Part shown: piece after piece, positions 24,927 to 35,226 of the stretch
Position numbering within the stretch: the stretch's first letter is position 1
How the letters are laid out: every line of letters starts with the position of its first letter
Assembly (NCBI GenBank): GCA_009192285.1
Contig: WBVU01000009.1
Location: 2,356,001-2,420,000 of the forward strand
DNA length: 64,000 bases
Reading direction: 5' to 3'
Origin: Morchella semilibera
Taxonomy: Eukaryota; Ascomycota; Pezizomycetes; Pezizales; Morchellaceae
Position numbers and translations under genes: made by a program
The notes under the pieces: generated by a model
Seen by the model: only the letters and a program-made list of their open reading frames with translations
The model's database searches: none
What the model was told of the DNA's origin: nothing

Positions 24927-25452
24927 AGCTGTAGTAGAGATGGTTGTATCCATTTTTTTGTCGTATGATGGGATGATTGGATGGGTTTTGGGGATGATTT
25001 TGTTGGATTGAGGGATGAGATTGGCTTCTGCAAGAGGGAGAAAAATGATGGAAAGGAAACAAGGGAGGGAGAAAAATAGAAAGGAGACAAGAGAGACGCG
25101 CTGCACACGGGCAAGACATGGATTAATGATGAGAGCGGGAGCGGGAGCGGGACACTGGAGCTTGTGCCTGTACTGGCTCGATTATTTCGACCCCCCACCA
25201 GGCTGACTTCATCTCCCCTCTCTGCTCACTCTCATCACTCTCATCACTAACAATCTCGTACCTTTTGCTACTTTTATCAGCCAAAACATTGTTTTTCGTC
25301 TCACATATCAAGTTGGGATACGAGTACAGTACCTGTAGTACATGTGAGTCACATGACATCAAATGGTGATAAAGTGTATTACTAATCTAGATGCCAAGCT
25401 GTGCGAATATTGTATTGTCGCTGATCTCGGAATCCCCATATCGTCGACAACA

Positions 25453-27042
25453 ATGGTAGGAGCATATCGAGCACATCCATCTAGCAGCCCTGTGGTTCGC
25501 AGAGATGATCCATATACTCCTCACCGCCCGGGCAGGCATAGCACAGTCAGTCTGGCCGATCTATCACGTCGAGAATTATTCCGTCAAGAATCGCCCACCC
25601 CTAACGTACGTGATTCGCAGGAAACATTAGGGAGATCGCAGGTTTCGCAGAGCCAAAGGCCTGGTAACGGGCGTCGTGGTGGAGCAGGGGGTCGCCCACC
25701 TCAACATACACCATCAGCTGATGAGGAAACCCGTCAATCTCAACGTCCGATGTTTTCTGCCGATGATTTCATAGACGATGAAGAGGATGTATATGATGAT
25801 CCTATCGTAGTGAGTAGTCAACGTGTCAATAGGACCCCCGCTTCCGCTCAGAGGACCCCCGCTTCCGCTCAGAGGACCCCCGCTTCCGCTCAGAGGACTG
25901 TGGCTCTAGCCGAATCAGATGAAGAAGCCGCACCAACGATCACTGTATGTATAGGAACCCCCGTAAGTTGATATATATTATTGACACTCTCAAAACAGGT
26001 TTCCACTGACTTATCACCGGACGAGGCCCAAAGAGTTTTGGATGCATATATTCAACAAGAAGCATTGGCCGAAGAGGAGCAGCCCCGAAAGCGCGCATAC
26101 GATAAGTCAAGGTTTGCTGGTCTTTATCCAGGAACCACCCACTGTGTGTGGGGCGCGCTGAATCGCATGTGCCGTATGGCATTTGCCCGATACCTCACAA
26201 TTCCGGAGAGCCGGTTTAGCCATCTGATTGACACATCTGCTGCCCAGATTGTCAAGAGAAATACTCCCGAGTTTACGTTGGCGTGGGACCGGATGCTCCA
26301 ATGGCGCAAGAACTGGCTCAAAGAGTATAATCGCCAGGCCAAAGAAATGTGGGGCGCCATCATCGAGAAGCCTGAGTGTGCGCATTACCTTAGTCTTGAT
26401 GAAGTCCACCTGAGGACAGTATATGCCAACCACTGGAGCTTGGAATCCTGGTTCCAATTGATGGTCGGGAGCACTTCTGCGTTTGTTGATTGGAGGTCTA
26501 CGTTGCTTCAGCCCGAGGCTGAAAATTTCTATAAGACGGTTTTTGTATACACGATGGTGTAAGTACTCCTCCGCTTTCTAACACCTTACCCATTCATAGC
26601 TGACGTTTTAATAAGCTATACTCATATGTTGAAGTTGAATAAGCTGGACCGTGAAGCGTGCAACCAACGTCTACTGCTGGTGGCTAGCAATGACGCCTTC
26701 AGTACATTCCACGAGCGCTTAATTGTGACGATCCCGGAAAAGCCCGTCCACAAGACCAGACTTACTCGAAAGAAGAAACCGACGAACCTGGCCGAACTGG
26801 ACCCGTTATTTGCTCCGTTTGGCGCTGCTCCTGCTGCCCCCCTTTTCACCGCTGCTGTCAACCCTGTACCCGCCTCCGTAGCTGTTCCCACCACCACAAC
26901 CGCCACCCCGCCACCCCCCCACGCCTCCGCTTCCGCCACACCTTCATCAGAGCTGGCACCCATTGTCAACGCGCCGACTGCAACAGTTGTTGCCCTCGCC
27001 TCCTCACCTGCCACGACCATCTCAACCCGACAGCCTTGTTGA
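25453..27042 (+). CDS. Transposon-encoded 498-aa protein of unknown function
   Basis: Three exons, 25453-25962, 25999-26558 and 26616-27042, joined in phase through introns with GTAAGT donors. The first intron is only 36 bases; it can be removed in frame, but a stop would otherwise follow at once. The N-terminal 170 residues are polar, Ser/Arg/Pro-rich and hold three copies of RTPASAQ. The middle (about 185-420) is a helical region, rich in Trp and Arg: RKRAYDKSRFAGLYPG, MCRMAFARYLTI, WDRMLQWRKNWLKEYN, YANHWSLESWFQLMVG. The C-terminus is a long Ala/Pro/Thr tail. The only plus-strand gene of the element, it is divergent from the two minus-strand genes, and the 24927-25452 gap should hold both promoters. 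No known family recognised. Confidence 0.6.
25831..25893 (+). repeat. Coding minisatellite, three 21-bp units
   Basis: AGGACCCCCGCTTCCGCTCAG occurs three times in a row without change and encodes RTPASAQ each time. Confidence 0.9.
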
Positions 27043-27087
27043 CAGGCACCGAAGCAATCGGGGGTCTCTAGTTTTTTTTTTCCCTCT

Positions 27088-27176
27088 CTTCATTTTTCCT
27101 CATTTTTCTTCATTTTTCCTCATTTTCCTTCATTTTCCTTCGTTTTCCTTCATTTTCCTTCATTTTCCCCCATTTA
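27088..27176 (+). repeat. CATTTTCCTT short tandem repeats
   Basis: About nine near-perfect ten-base units of the form CATTTTCCTT or CATTTTTCCT just after the stop of the 498-aa gene; strand-biased pyrimidine tract in what would be its 3' untranslated region. Confidence 0.8.
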
Positions 27177-27490
27177 TTTATTCCCCGATCTGAGTTGTTA
27201 GCCAAGTATCGCCATACCCCCATATTCGCCAACCCATCTGCTGCTATATATTTTTGCACAGTTAACCAGTTGTATCTGATATACGGGAGTTAAGTCCATG
27301 TTGTCCCTTTTTTTTCGTTTCACATATTCCATTGTATCGCGTAAATGTTTTACCATTGCTTATGAACATCCGATTCCCTACATGTATGTTTTGTGTAACA
27401 GCTGTCCTTGTATTTTTAATTTCTAGGAATGAGTGTTACATCGTTAGGCCTCCATGAATCATGAATTATTCTTGGCATACAAATGCATTG

Positions 27491-28402
27491 TTAATTGCCA
27501 ACAACAGCTTCGCTCGATATCCCCACCGCCTGCCCCCCAGCCACCATACCTCCGACCTCCCTCCCAACCGCTACTCTTGTATCAACCTGTAGACCAGGGT
27601 CGATAGCGCCGTTGGTATCGCCTTCGGAATCGTCCTCATCCTCATCCTCATCCTCATCCTCATCGTCATCCCCACCGCCATCGTTCTCTGCCCTAGTCTG
27701 CGCCGTGGCCACTTTGTTCAACTGATATTCCGCATATAGCTGCATGGCACGGGCAGTGAGCAGCTCCTCGTCCACCCAGAGCTCAGGATGTTGTTGCTTA
27801 TTGATATGTCGCTCAAGCAACTGTTCGTATTTCTTTTTTTGTTCCGGATAGTCCTCTACCGCTATGAGACTACGGCGGTAGTTGTGGTAGCGACGTGCCA
27901 GAGTGGCGATTGGATCTCTCCTTCCCAGAGCGAGCGCTCCTTTCAACAGAGAAGCGACGCGGGGGGCTAGATTAAGGGCTGATTCATATCGCTCCAATGA
28001 GACCATGACGGAATTCTCAAGGAGGTGTGCATATGTGACACCGATGAAGATACCGAACTCGGCGCTCGCAACGTAAAATGGGTTGAATTCATCGATGAAG
28101 GGCGCTTCTGGAATGGCAGGGGGTTCAGGTGGGGATCGGTTCTGCAGGGCTCGTATCTGCTCATTACGAGCCTTTCGCCTCATCCGAGACATCGTCTGCT
28201 GCACTTCAACAACATCGGGTTTTGTTTTCTTGCGCTTAAGATAGGCCTCTCGATTGATGAGCTTGGGATCCTTTAAAGGCCTGATGGAGGTTCGGTAAAA
28301 TTCGAGATGTTCGGTCTTACAGTGAGCCTTGTAACGTGTATCCGCCGTCTTTCCTGTGAATTTCTTACCGCAGATGCCGCAGTCTCTCCTGGTTGTGCTC
28401 AT
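27491..28402 (-). CDS. Transposon-encoded C2H2 zinc-finger protein (303 aa)
   Basis: A single uninterrupted frame from ATG 28402. The start reads CGICGKKF and then AHCKTEH, a C-x2-C ... H-x5-H arrangement that fits one zinc finger at residues 8-32. A basic, coiled-coil-prone part follows (LKRKKTKPDVVEVQQTMSRM), then a helical centre (about 95-220) with LARRYHNYRRSL and LLERHINKQQHPELW. Residues 240-262 are a run of Asp and Glu. The Gly/Val-rich tail is low-complexity. It is the last gene before the right repeat array and likely a DNA-binding helper of transposition or an expression regulator of the element (inference). No named family recognised beyond the finger. Confidence 0.65.
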   Translation of the reverse strand: MSTTRRDCGICGKKFTGKTADTRYKAHCKTEHLEFYRTSIRPLKDPKLINREAYLKRKKTKPDVVEVQQTMSRMRRKARNEQIRALQNRSPPEPPAIPEAPFIDEFNPFYVASAEFGIFIGVTYAHLLENSVMVSLERYESALNLAPRVASLLKGALALGRRDPIATLARRYHNYRRSLIAVEDYPEQKKKYEQLLERHINKQQHPELWVDEELLTARAMQLYAEYQLNKVATAQTRAENDGGGDDDEDEDEDEDEDDSEGDTNGAIDPGLQVDTRVAVGREVGGMVAGGQAVGISSEAVVGN

Positions 28403-28589
28403 GATGATTTGCTTGATTTAGGAGATAACTACAGGTACTGTACATGTAGATCTATAGAGCTTCGGCTATGGAGATAATGCCAAGTGAAATATGCAGGGGT
28501 GTTGTTTAGGGTTGAAAATTTTCGCAGATCACCTCCCCTCGCTTCTTCTCGCCTTCTCTGCATTGTCCCACCTTCTTCTTCCTCACCAC

Positions 28590-29345
28590 CTCCACCTTTG
28601 CTAACCCTCGCATCTCGCATCTTGCATCTTGCATCTCGCATCTCGCGTGTAGTTGTGTGTTCTGTATTATCCCACCTTCTTCTTCACTCTTCACCACCTT
28701 TGCTAACCCTCGCATCTCGCGTCTCGCGTGTAGTTTTTTGTTATGTTTTCATTGTAATCTGGTAGACACCCCCTCCCATCCTACGACGTTTACTAATTCT
28801 CGCGTGTTTACCATAATAATCTGGTACGGTACTGAAGTTATCCTACTCCTATTGGTGAGCTCGCTGATTCTCGCGTGTAGTTTAACATAATAACAATGTG
28901 GTGTCTTTATTGTAATTCCCCACCCCCGACCACAATAATGAGTTCGCTAATTCTCGCGTGTAGTGTGTTCATCATAACGGTGTCGTGTCCATCATTGTAA
29001 GCCTCCCCATCCTCTCACGCAAACCGCACCTTCACTAATTCTCATGTAATGTGATGTAGCGTTGATAATGTTGTGTTTATTATTTTTAAGCTGTAAATGC
29101 CCCCCCTCTTGATTTCCGATTATCAACTAATTCTCGTGTAGTAGATGTACGTGTAGTAGTCGCGTGTATCATAGTAATCTGGTAAACGAATAGCCGCTCC
29201 TATCAGAAAATACATTGTTTACTAATTCTCGTGTGTAGGACATTCACATACATGTCGTGTAGAGTCGCGTGTATCATGATCTGGTAAGTGAATGCCCTCT
29301 CTTGACTTCCAATTCTCAACGCGTCAGTTTACTAACTTGCGCGTG
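28590..29345 (+). repeat. Right subterminal repeats of the transposon (ACTAATTCTCGCGTGTAG units)
   Basis: Variants of CTAATTCTCGCGTGTAGT recur near 28790, 28865, 28950, 29033, 29124, 29220 and 29332, spaced about 75-110 bases, often followed by ATCATAATAATCTGG-like text. Two earlier, weaker groups (CTAACCCTCGCATCTCGC) lie near 28600 and 28700. The array differs wholly from the left one. Confidence 0.75.
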
Positions 29346-29496
29346 TAGTACTGCATGTGTCTGCTATAATACTGTGTTGATCGCCGTCTAAACCAGCTGG
29401 TGAACATCTCATTGCAGTTATCAGTTCCTGTAGGTGAGTGTCTGAGGCGAATAGATGGTTTGTGGCACTTTGATGTAGAATAATAAAATACAGAGA

Positions 29497-30260
29497 AAAA
29501 ACAACTGTATGTGATTTATAGGCATACAATGAAAACAAAACTGTATATTAAATAGTAAAATACATGAAAAAAACAACTGTATGTAATATACGGACATACA
29601 TGCAATAATTCAACTGGTTACTAGATGGAGAATACACTTATAAATGACTTGTATTCTTTTAAAAGGACTATAGGTCAATATGGCATGTGTAGTAATTGAT
29701 GGAATACATGTCTTATTTTGCAGAACAATGCGGTAGTGTTGCGGTACGTCACGAAAAAATGCGGCAGCATTACGGCAGCAGATCCAAGCATTGTTAAGAC
29801 AGTACCAGGGGCTCGTGCGGTAGTGGTGTGGTAGCCGTGCGGTATTTGCAGGGTGTGGTGTGGTGTGGGTACTGCCGTAAGAATGCCGTAACACTACCGT
29901 AGGGGGCTCGGTTAGCCATGCCGTACTGCTATGGTATTGTTGCGGTATTCTCGCATCAGCAAGACTTCATTTGTCTCCTGATGTCTCCTGAGCCTCAGGA
30001 GACTCAAAAGATCTCCAGGAGTCTCAGGAGACTCTCAGGAGACCTGGGAGACTGTTGGGAGACTACAGTCATAAGTTGAGTTTGCTGATCTGAGTCAGCC
30101 ACACCGTATTGCAACTAACTCGCATTGTTTCAACATTACGGGAATCTAGCAATACTATATTCATAGCAATACCGTATTATGATCGCATTGTGCCAACAGT
30201 ACGGTATTTCTTTTCATACCGCAGTACTGCGGTAGTACTTCGGTATGAAAACCTCCCCAT
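29497..30260. repeat. Right-end region of the transposon: GCGGTA palindromes and GAGACTC repeats
   Basis: Two copies of an AACAACTGTATGTAATATAC-type unit lie at about 29497-29600. From 29720 to 30250 the motifs GCGGTAGT, TGCGGTA, ACGGTATT and their complements recur many times; the left end (19475-19680) has the same vocabulary (GATGCGGC, TGCCGC, ATACCGTATT). Between 29975 and 30065 TCTCCTGAG and CTCAGGAGA recur in both orientations and can form a hairpin. Confidence 0.6.
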
Positions 30261-30274
30261 TTTCTGGTACTGTA
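30261..30274 (-). repeat. Right terminal inverted repeat of the 10.8-kb transposon
   Basis: TTTCTGGTACTGTA, the exact reverse complement of 19451-19464. The following 269 bases to the exon 5 acceptor would be the remains of the original intron. Confidence 0.8.
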
Positions 30275-30543
30275 ATGTTTACTGGATGATAGGGGCTGAC
30301 ATGGAGGGTTTGGTCTAGCTCAAGAAGGTTTTGTCACAAACTATACACCATACGTAGCGCCCCACTAACTGATTCTAGAGCGCTTTTTGAATTTGCGGGA
30401 GATACTTTCCAATTTTGATATCCCGCTGAGAAAAATGGAAATGATGACTGCTATTGCATACAAGGGGCTCTTAGGTTCTTGATCAACTCATCTTGATTGA
30501 ATGAACCGTCCTATGTTGGGGTTTCTAACATTACAACTTTTAG

Positions 30544-33500
30544 ACACTTTAGAGGGGGAAACGCTGGTGTGGCTTTCAGAAGATGTTTACCAGGAGCACC
30601 ACAGGACCGCGCAAGCCGATCTCCTCGACAAAACTGGCCGGTGGTTGTTCCAAGGAGAGACTTATCGTGAATGGCGTTCATCCAGCGCATCAAGTATAAT
30701 TTGGCTTCGGGGAAATCGTAAGTGGCTATTGAAATAGTGGGTTAAAACTATTACTGATGCTAATTAAAGCCGGTGCTGGAAAAACCAAACTTACGTGAGA
30801 CATCACAATCCCCTTGATTGACATAACTGAAGGTAGAATAGATGCCAGGTTATTACCACACTCCTCGAACAAATCGGTGGGAAAGAGCCCTTAGTTTTCT
30901 TTTACTTTAACAAGAATGACCCCAACCGAAGAGATGCGACAATCCTTATAAGGACTATTATCAAGCAGCTGTGTCTTGTTCCACGCAAAAACGGCTTCCC
31001 AGAAGAGGTCAAGAAACTCTACGAAGTGCGAAAGAAGCGCGGAGCCACTAAGGAAAAGTTAATGTTTGACGATTGCCAGCCTCTGGTCGTGTCTCTTCTG
31101 AATAGCTGTCCTCAATCTACTATAGTCATTGATGGATTGGACGAATGCGACTTGAATTACCACACGCGTATCCTGAACTGTTTAGAAGAAATTATAAACA
31201 CTTCAACCAGCCTTGTTAAAATGTTCATATCCAGCAGGGAGGATATTGATATTAAAATGGGGCTCCGAGTCCAGAATGTCCCCAATGTGTATATCAACGC
31301 CCAGAAACAATCAAAACGATATTGAACGTTTTGTTCGCCGAGAAATTTGGGAATATAACAAGTTACTTCGCGGGCGTGCTACGAACGAATTGAAAACACG
31401 AGTGACTTCTGAGATTGTCGGGGAGTCGAACGGGATGTATACTATCCCAAGCCCTCTGCTCCTTCTGTGTCATGACTGTCCTGACTTTCGGGATTCAAGG
31501 TTTCAATGGGCGCATCTTCAAATCGAGAACTTACGTAGGATGAAGGTGGCCGCGGATATCGAAGACAATTTGGGGAAGCTTCCCGCGACACTAGAGGAGG
31601 CATATGATTCTGCCTGGTCAAATATCATGGCATGTGAAGCAAACGAACAGCTCCTAGCAAAAAGGGCATTCGCATGGATCATGTGCTCTTTTACCCCTTT
31701 GACGCCCTCCAACTGGGCTGCTGCGTGCTACTCGCCTGAAGATCCGCCTGAGGAGGGTATCGACACTTTGCTTGATATTTGCAGAAACCTTGTGGTCTGG
31801 AATGAGCAACTTGACCGTGTAGTCTTTGCACATCTATCGGTCCAGGAATACCTCGAAAAGGTGGTATTCATAGCTGAAGCCCCTCACGCAGTGGCTGCTA
31901 TATCTTGCTTGTGCTACATGACAGGCCGCAAGGAGCTGTCAATGGTGAGTTCTTGGTTTCGGTAAACCTTCTGGACATGAGCATTCCTGACGCCTGATAG
32001 GATACCTGCGCTCTTGTCGAGCAAAGACTCACACAACGATCGTGGATGTATAATACGTTCGACTTCTACGCAGATTGTCACTGGTCTGACCATCTAGAGT
32101 GCTCACTCAGCGAATCGAATGCAGGGGGGAGCACGATCAACAAGATATTGGAACATTTCCTGGGAGATTCGGCAAACCCAGGCAGGGGCTACTGCCTGTG
32201 GCTTGCCAGTATCGATAAAGAAGTCTTATATCAAAGGGTGAAGGGGGCGGTGGAGCGTCACCTGCGTGGTGTAACGGGGTTAGTGGGCCTAGGTGAACCA
32301 CCCTCGCCCAGTGATCACTACGGCTGGGACCGGATTGGTTGGCTCAGGCGGGCTGGGGAGCTTCTCGGCTCCAGGCCTGGGGACCTAATGTTCGCGCTAT
32401 GTTTTATTAAACTAGGAAAGAGGCTTACCCCCCGGTATCTGTCGACCATGCGTACGTTTATCTACAGCACCAACTCCAATGGTCATACTCCCCTATTCGT
32501 TGCCGCCGCGGTCGGTAACGAAATTGCGGTGGAGATCCTATTGGAACTAGGGGCGGATGCCAATGTGCGGTTGGCCTTTCACACACAAGCCATTGGGAGT
32601 GGCAATAATTAACGGCCATATCGGAATCGCAAGCCGACTGGTGGGTGCCCACGCACTTTACTCAACACATTATAGTACACTACTGGAAGCGGTGGCTGAG
32701 TACGGAGATGGAGAAGCCATCAATTCGCTGTTAAGACAAAGTTCGAACGACGGAAAGGGGGCCTCTTTGAACGGTCACGAAGGTCCCGGGATAGAATCAA
32801 ATAAGGGTACAAGGACTGCCGTCACGGAGGCGGTGATGATAGCAGCAGCAAGTAACCGCGAATGGAATCAGGAGGTTATGCTGGCTCTACTCGCTACCAC
32901 AGGTCAGAACGTCACAGTCACAGAGGAGATCGTGTTGGCAGATATAATGAGGTCGAAGTCAAATAGAGGTTCCGCCTTCTTGCGTAGTGTATATAGGGAT
33001 TCCGTCATGCCGCTCTTGCGTCGTCTACCCATAAAACCAAATTTTATGATTACAGAAGCAATAATCAGAGCACTTGCGGGCGTTAATCAATTCGACGGTC
33101 AAGAACTCCTTGCGGGCCTACTCGAGTACATCCCATCCACTTTCCGGCTCACTGAGACCGCTTTAGTGGCAGCGTTCGACAACTGGGTCATGGACCCATT
33201 GCTCAGTGCTCCAAACGCGGACTTCAGGATCACAGAGTCAGTCTTAGTACAGGCGGCGGGTAGGGCTAACGGAGAGACCATGGCACTACTACTCAAATCC
33301 TCTAAGGAAAGAATCGAGATTACCGCGGAAATGCTCATAGCGGCGGGGAGTAATGAAAGTCATGGTTATGGGGTCCTGTGGAGGTTTTTTGAATATGCAA
33401 CTATAAAGACCGATATCCCAGAGGCTGCTCTCATGGCAGTGGTATGTCCTCCTCATAAGTCTAGCGGCGTCGAACTTCTGAAATTGATGGTGAAATGCTC

Positions 33501-35226
33501 GAACGGGGAGCTTGATATTACGGAGAAGGCCCTTATGGCGGCGGCGAGCAGCGCCGAGGGTGGCCCAGAGATTATGGCTGAATTGTTAAAGGTCCCCAGG
33601 GGCAACATGGGGGTTAGTGGGGCGGTCTTGGCGAAAGCGGCACAAAACACTCAGCAGGGTGAAAGGATCATGCCCCTACTGCTCGAATCCCGGGGTGGGG
33701 ATATTATCACAGAAGCAGTCCTGGAAAGCGCGGTCACAAACGAATCCTGGGGCCTGGAGATGATGTCCTTACTCTTAAAGTACCCAACCGCGGACATATA
33801 TATCACTGAGGCTATCACGATAGCGGCCGCAAGAAACCGGAAGCCTATTCTATTCACGATTTTCGAGACTGCAGGTGGGAGGACTAGAATGACAGAGAGA
33901 GTTCTAGCTGAAGCTGTGAAAAATTTGTGGTATGGTTTCGATTACGCAAAATTCTTTTTTGGAAATCCCAATGTCAACATCGGTATCTCAGAGACTATTT
34001 TGGCGGCGGCGGCGAGTAAGGAGTCGCATGAGCATAAAGGTGGCGTTATGGAGTTTCTATTTGAAACTGCCGGCCCAAATACCCCCGTAACAGCAGCTAT
34101 CATGGCGGCGGCGGCGAGCAACGTTATTATGGGCCTGTTACATATTCCGTACCTGCTCAAAAGGGTTGGTCCAAATGTCAGAATCGCAGAGACTGTTTTA
34201 CTGGCGGCAATCAGCAACTATAGACTGAGACAGGAGATCATAAGTTTGCTTCTCACAACTGGGGGTGAGAGCGCCAATGTCACAGAGGCGGTTATGGTGG
34301 CAGTGGTAGGTACGGGGTGGAATACCCCAGAGGTCACTGGGTGGTTGCTCAGCGCTGCTGCTCCGTATATTCCGGTCACAGAGGCTGTTCTTGTGGCGGC
34401 TGCGGGCAACTTCTTGTCCGATCTGGGTGTAATCGACTTATTACTCAAAGCCAAAGATTCAAATTTTGTTATCACAGAGGCTGTTATGGTGGCGGCTGCG
34501 AGCAACTTCCGATGGGGCATGGAGGAAATGGACTTGTTACTCAAAGCCATGGATACAAATTCTATTATCACAGAGGCTGTTATGGTGGCGGCTGCAAGTA
34601 ACAATAGGCATCGCCTGGGAATTATTGGGTTATTGTTCAACGCCGGCGGCCAGGTGATAAGGGTGACAGAGGCTATTATCCTAGAGGTAATGGGAGGCAA
34701 TTATTCGGGTTTTCGGGAGCTATACGGTGATGGTTCGGCTGTGCAGGCCATGTCACTGCTTCTCACCCACTGCGATCCCGATCTACAGATTAGTGAGGCT
34801 GTTCTGTTGGCTGCCATGAGTCGCAAGGAATACAGTGAGATATTTCTTGAATTGCTGCTCGAGAAGTTCGGGGGTCGCTTCAAAATCACTACGGCCGTCC
34901 TTCTCGCCGCGCTGGCGAACTTGCCTTCCGGCTGCAAACTTCTCATATTACTACTTCCCCCTCCCCCACATAGTAATATAATTATCTCTGAGGAGGTACT
35001 GTTAGCTGCGATCGAGCAAGAACTTTGGGGAGCGCTAGAGGTGCTGCTCAAGCGTTGCTCTGGGATTGAGATAAGAGAGAACATCCTCCGCGAGATGACA
35101 TCGATGACACCAATGATGCAAAGCCTTCTGCAAAGCAAAGCACATATAACCAGCACAGCACAATCGTCGGTCAGACTGCAGTTTTTGAGACAAACGTGGA
35201 TGTTGACTCCCCTCCCACTCTGGTGA
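30544..35226 (+). pseudogene. NLR continued, exons 5-9: NACHT and about 23 ITEAV-type repeats, with two 1-base frameshifts
   Basis: Exons: 30544-30717, 30770-30794, 30842-31436, 31500-31944, 32001-35226. The acceptor of exon 5 follows TTTCTAAC and CTTTTAG. Exon 5 carries LDKTGRWLFQGETYREWRS; the 25-base exon 6 carries most of Walker A (NPGAGKT spans the junction). Exon 7 has FFYFNKND and Walker B VIDGLDECD; exon 8 reads FQWAHLQIENLRRM and LPATLEEAYDSAW. From about 32.8 kb come some 23 repeats of about 33 residues with the core ITEAVMVAAASN followed by a LLL helix, a degenerate ankyrin-like array known from other fungal NLRs. Single extra bases break the frame near 31298-31310 and near 32560-32600; exon lengths confirm one surplus base in each. 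They may be real mutations or assembly errors, so the gene could be intact in the living strain. With exons 1-4 it would encode about 1,839 residues. Confidence 0.75.

Larger units (their letters stand above)
19451..30274. mobile_element. 10.8-kb four-gene DNA transposon nested in an NLR intron
   Basis: TACAGTACCAGAAA at 19451-19464 is repeated as its exact reverse complement at 30261-30274. If the outer TA is a 2-bp target duplication, the inverted repeat proper is CAGTACCAGAAA. Inside each end lie GCGG/CCGTA-rich short palindromes, and further in are two different repeat arrays (left 19835-20115, right 28590-29345). Four genes follow: transposase (-), 165-aa protein (-), 498-aa protein (+) and zinc-finger protein (-). 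The transposase recalls the Tnp2/Plavaka-like group related to CACTA (CMC) elements, but the termini do not begin with CACTA, so the superfamily is uncertain. The element sits wholly in intron 4 of the NLR, whose donor and acceptor remain in matching phase. All four genes have intact frames, so the copy may be autonomous. Confidence 0.8.

Noticed and set aside
27601-27670. CRISPR-like or structural repeat at the CATCCT run
   Set aside because: It is the coding sequence of an Asp/Glu run in the zinc-finger protein.
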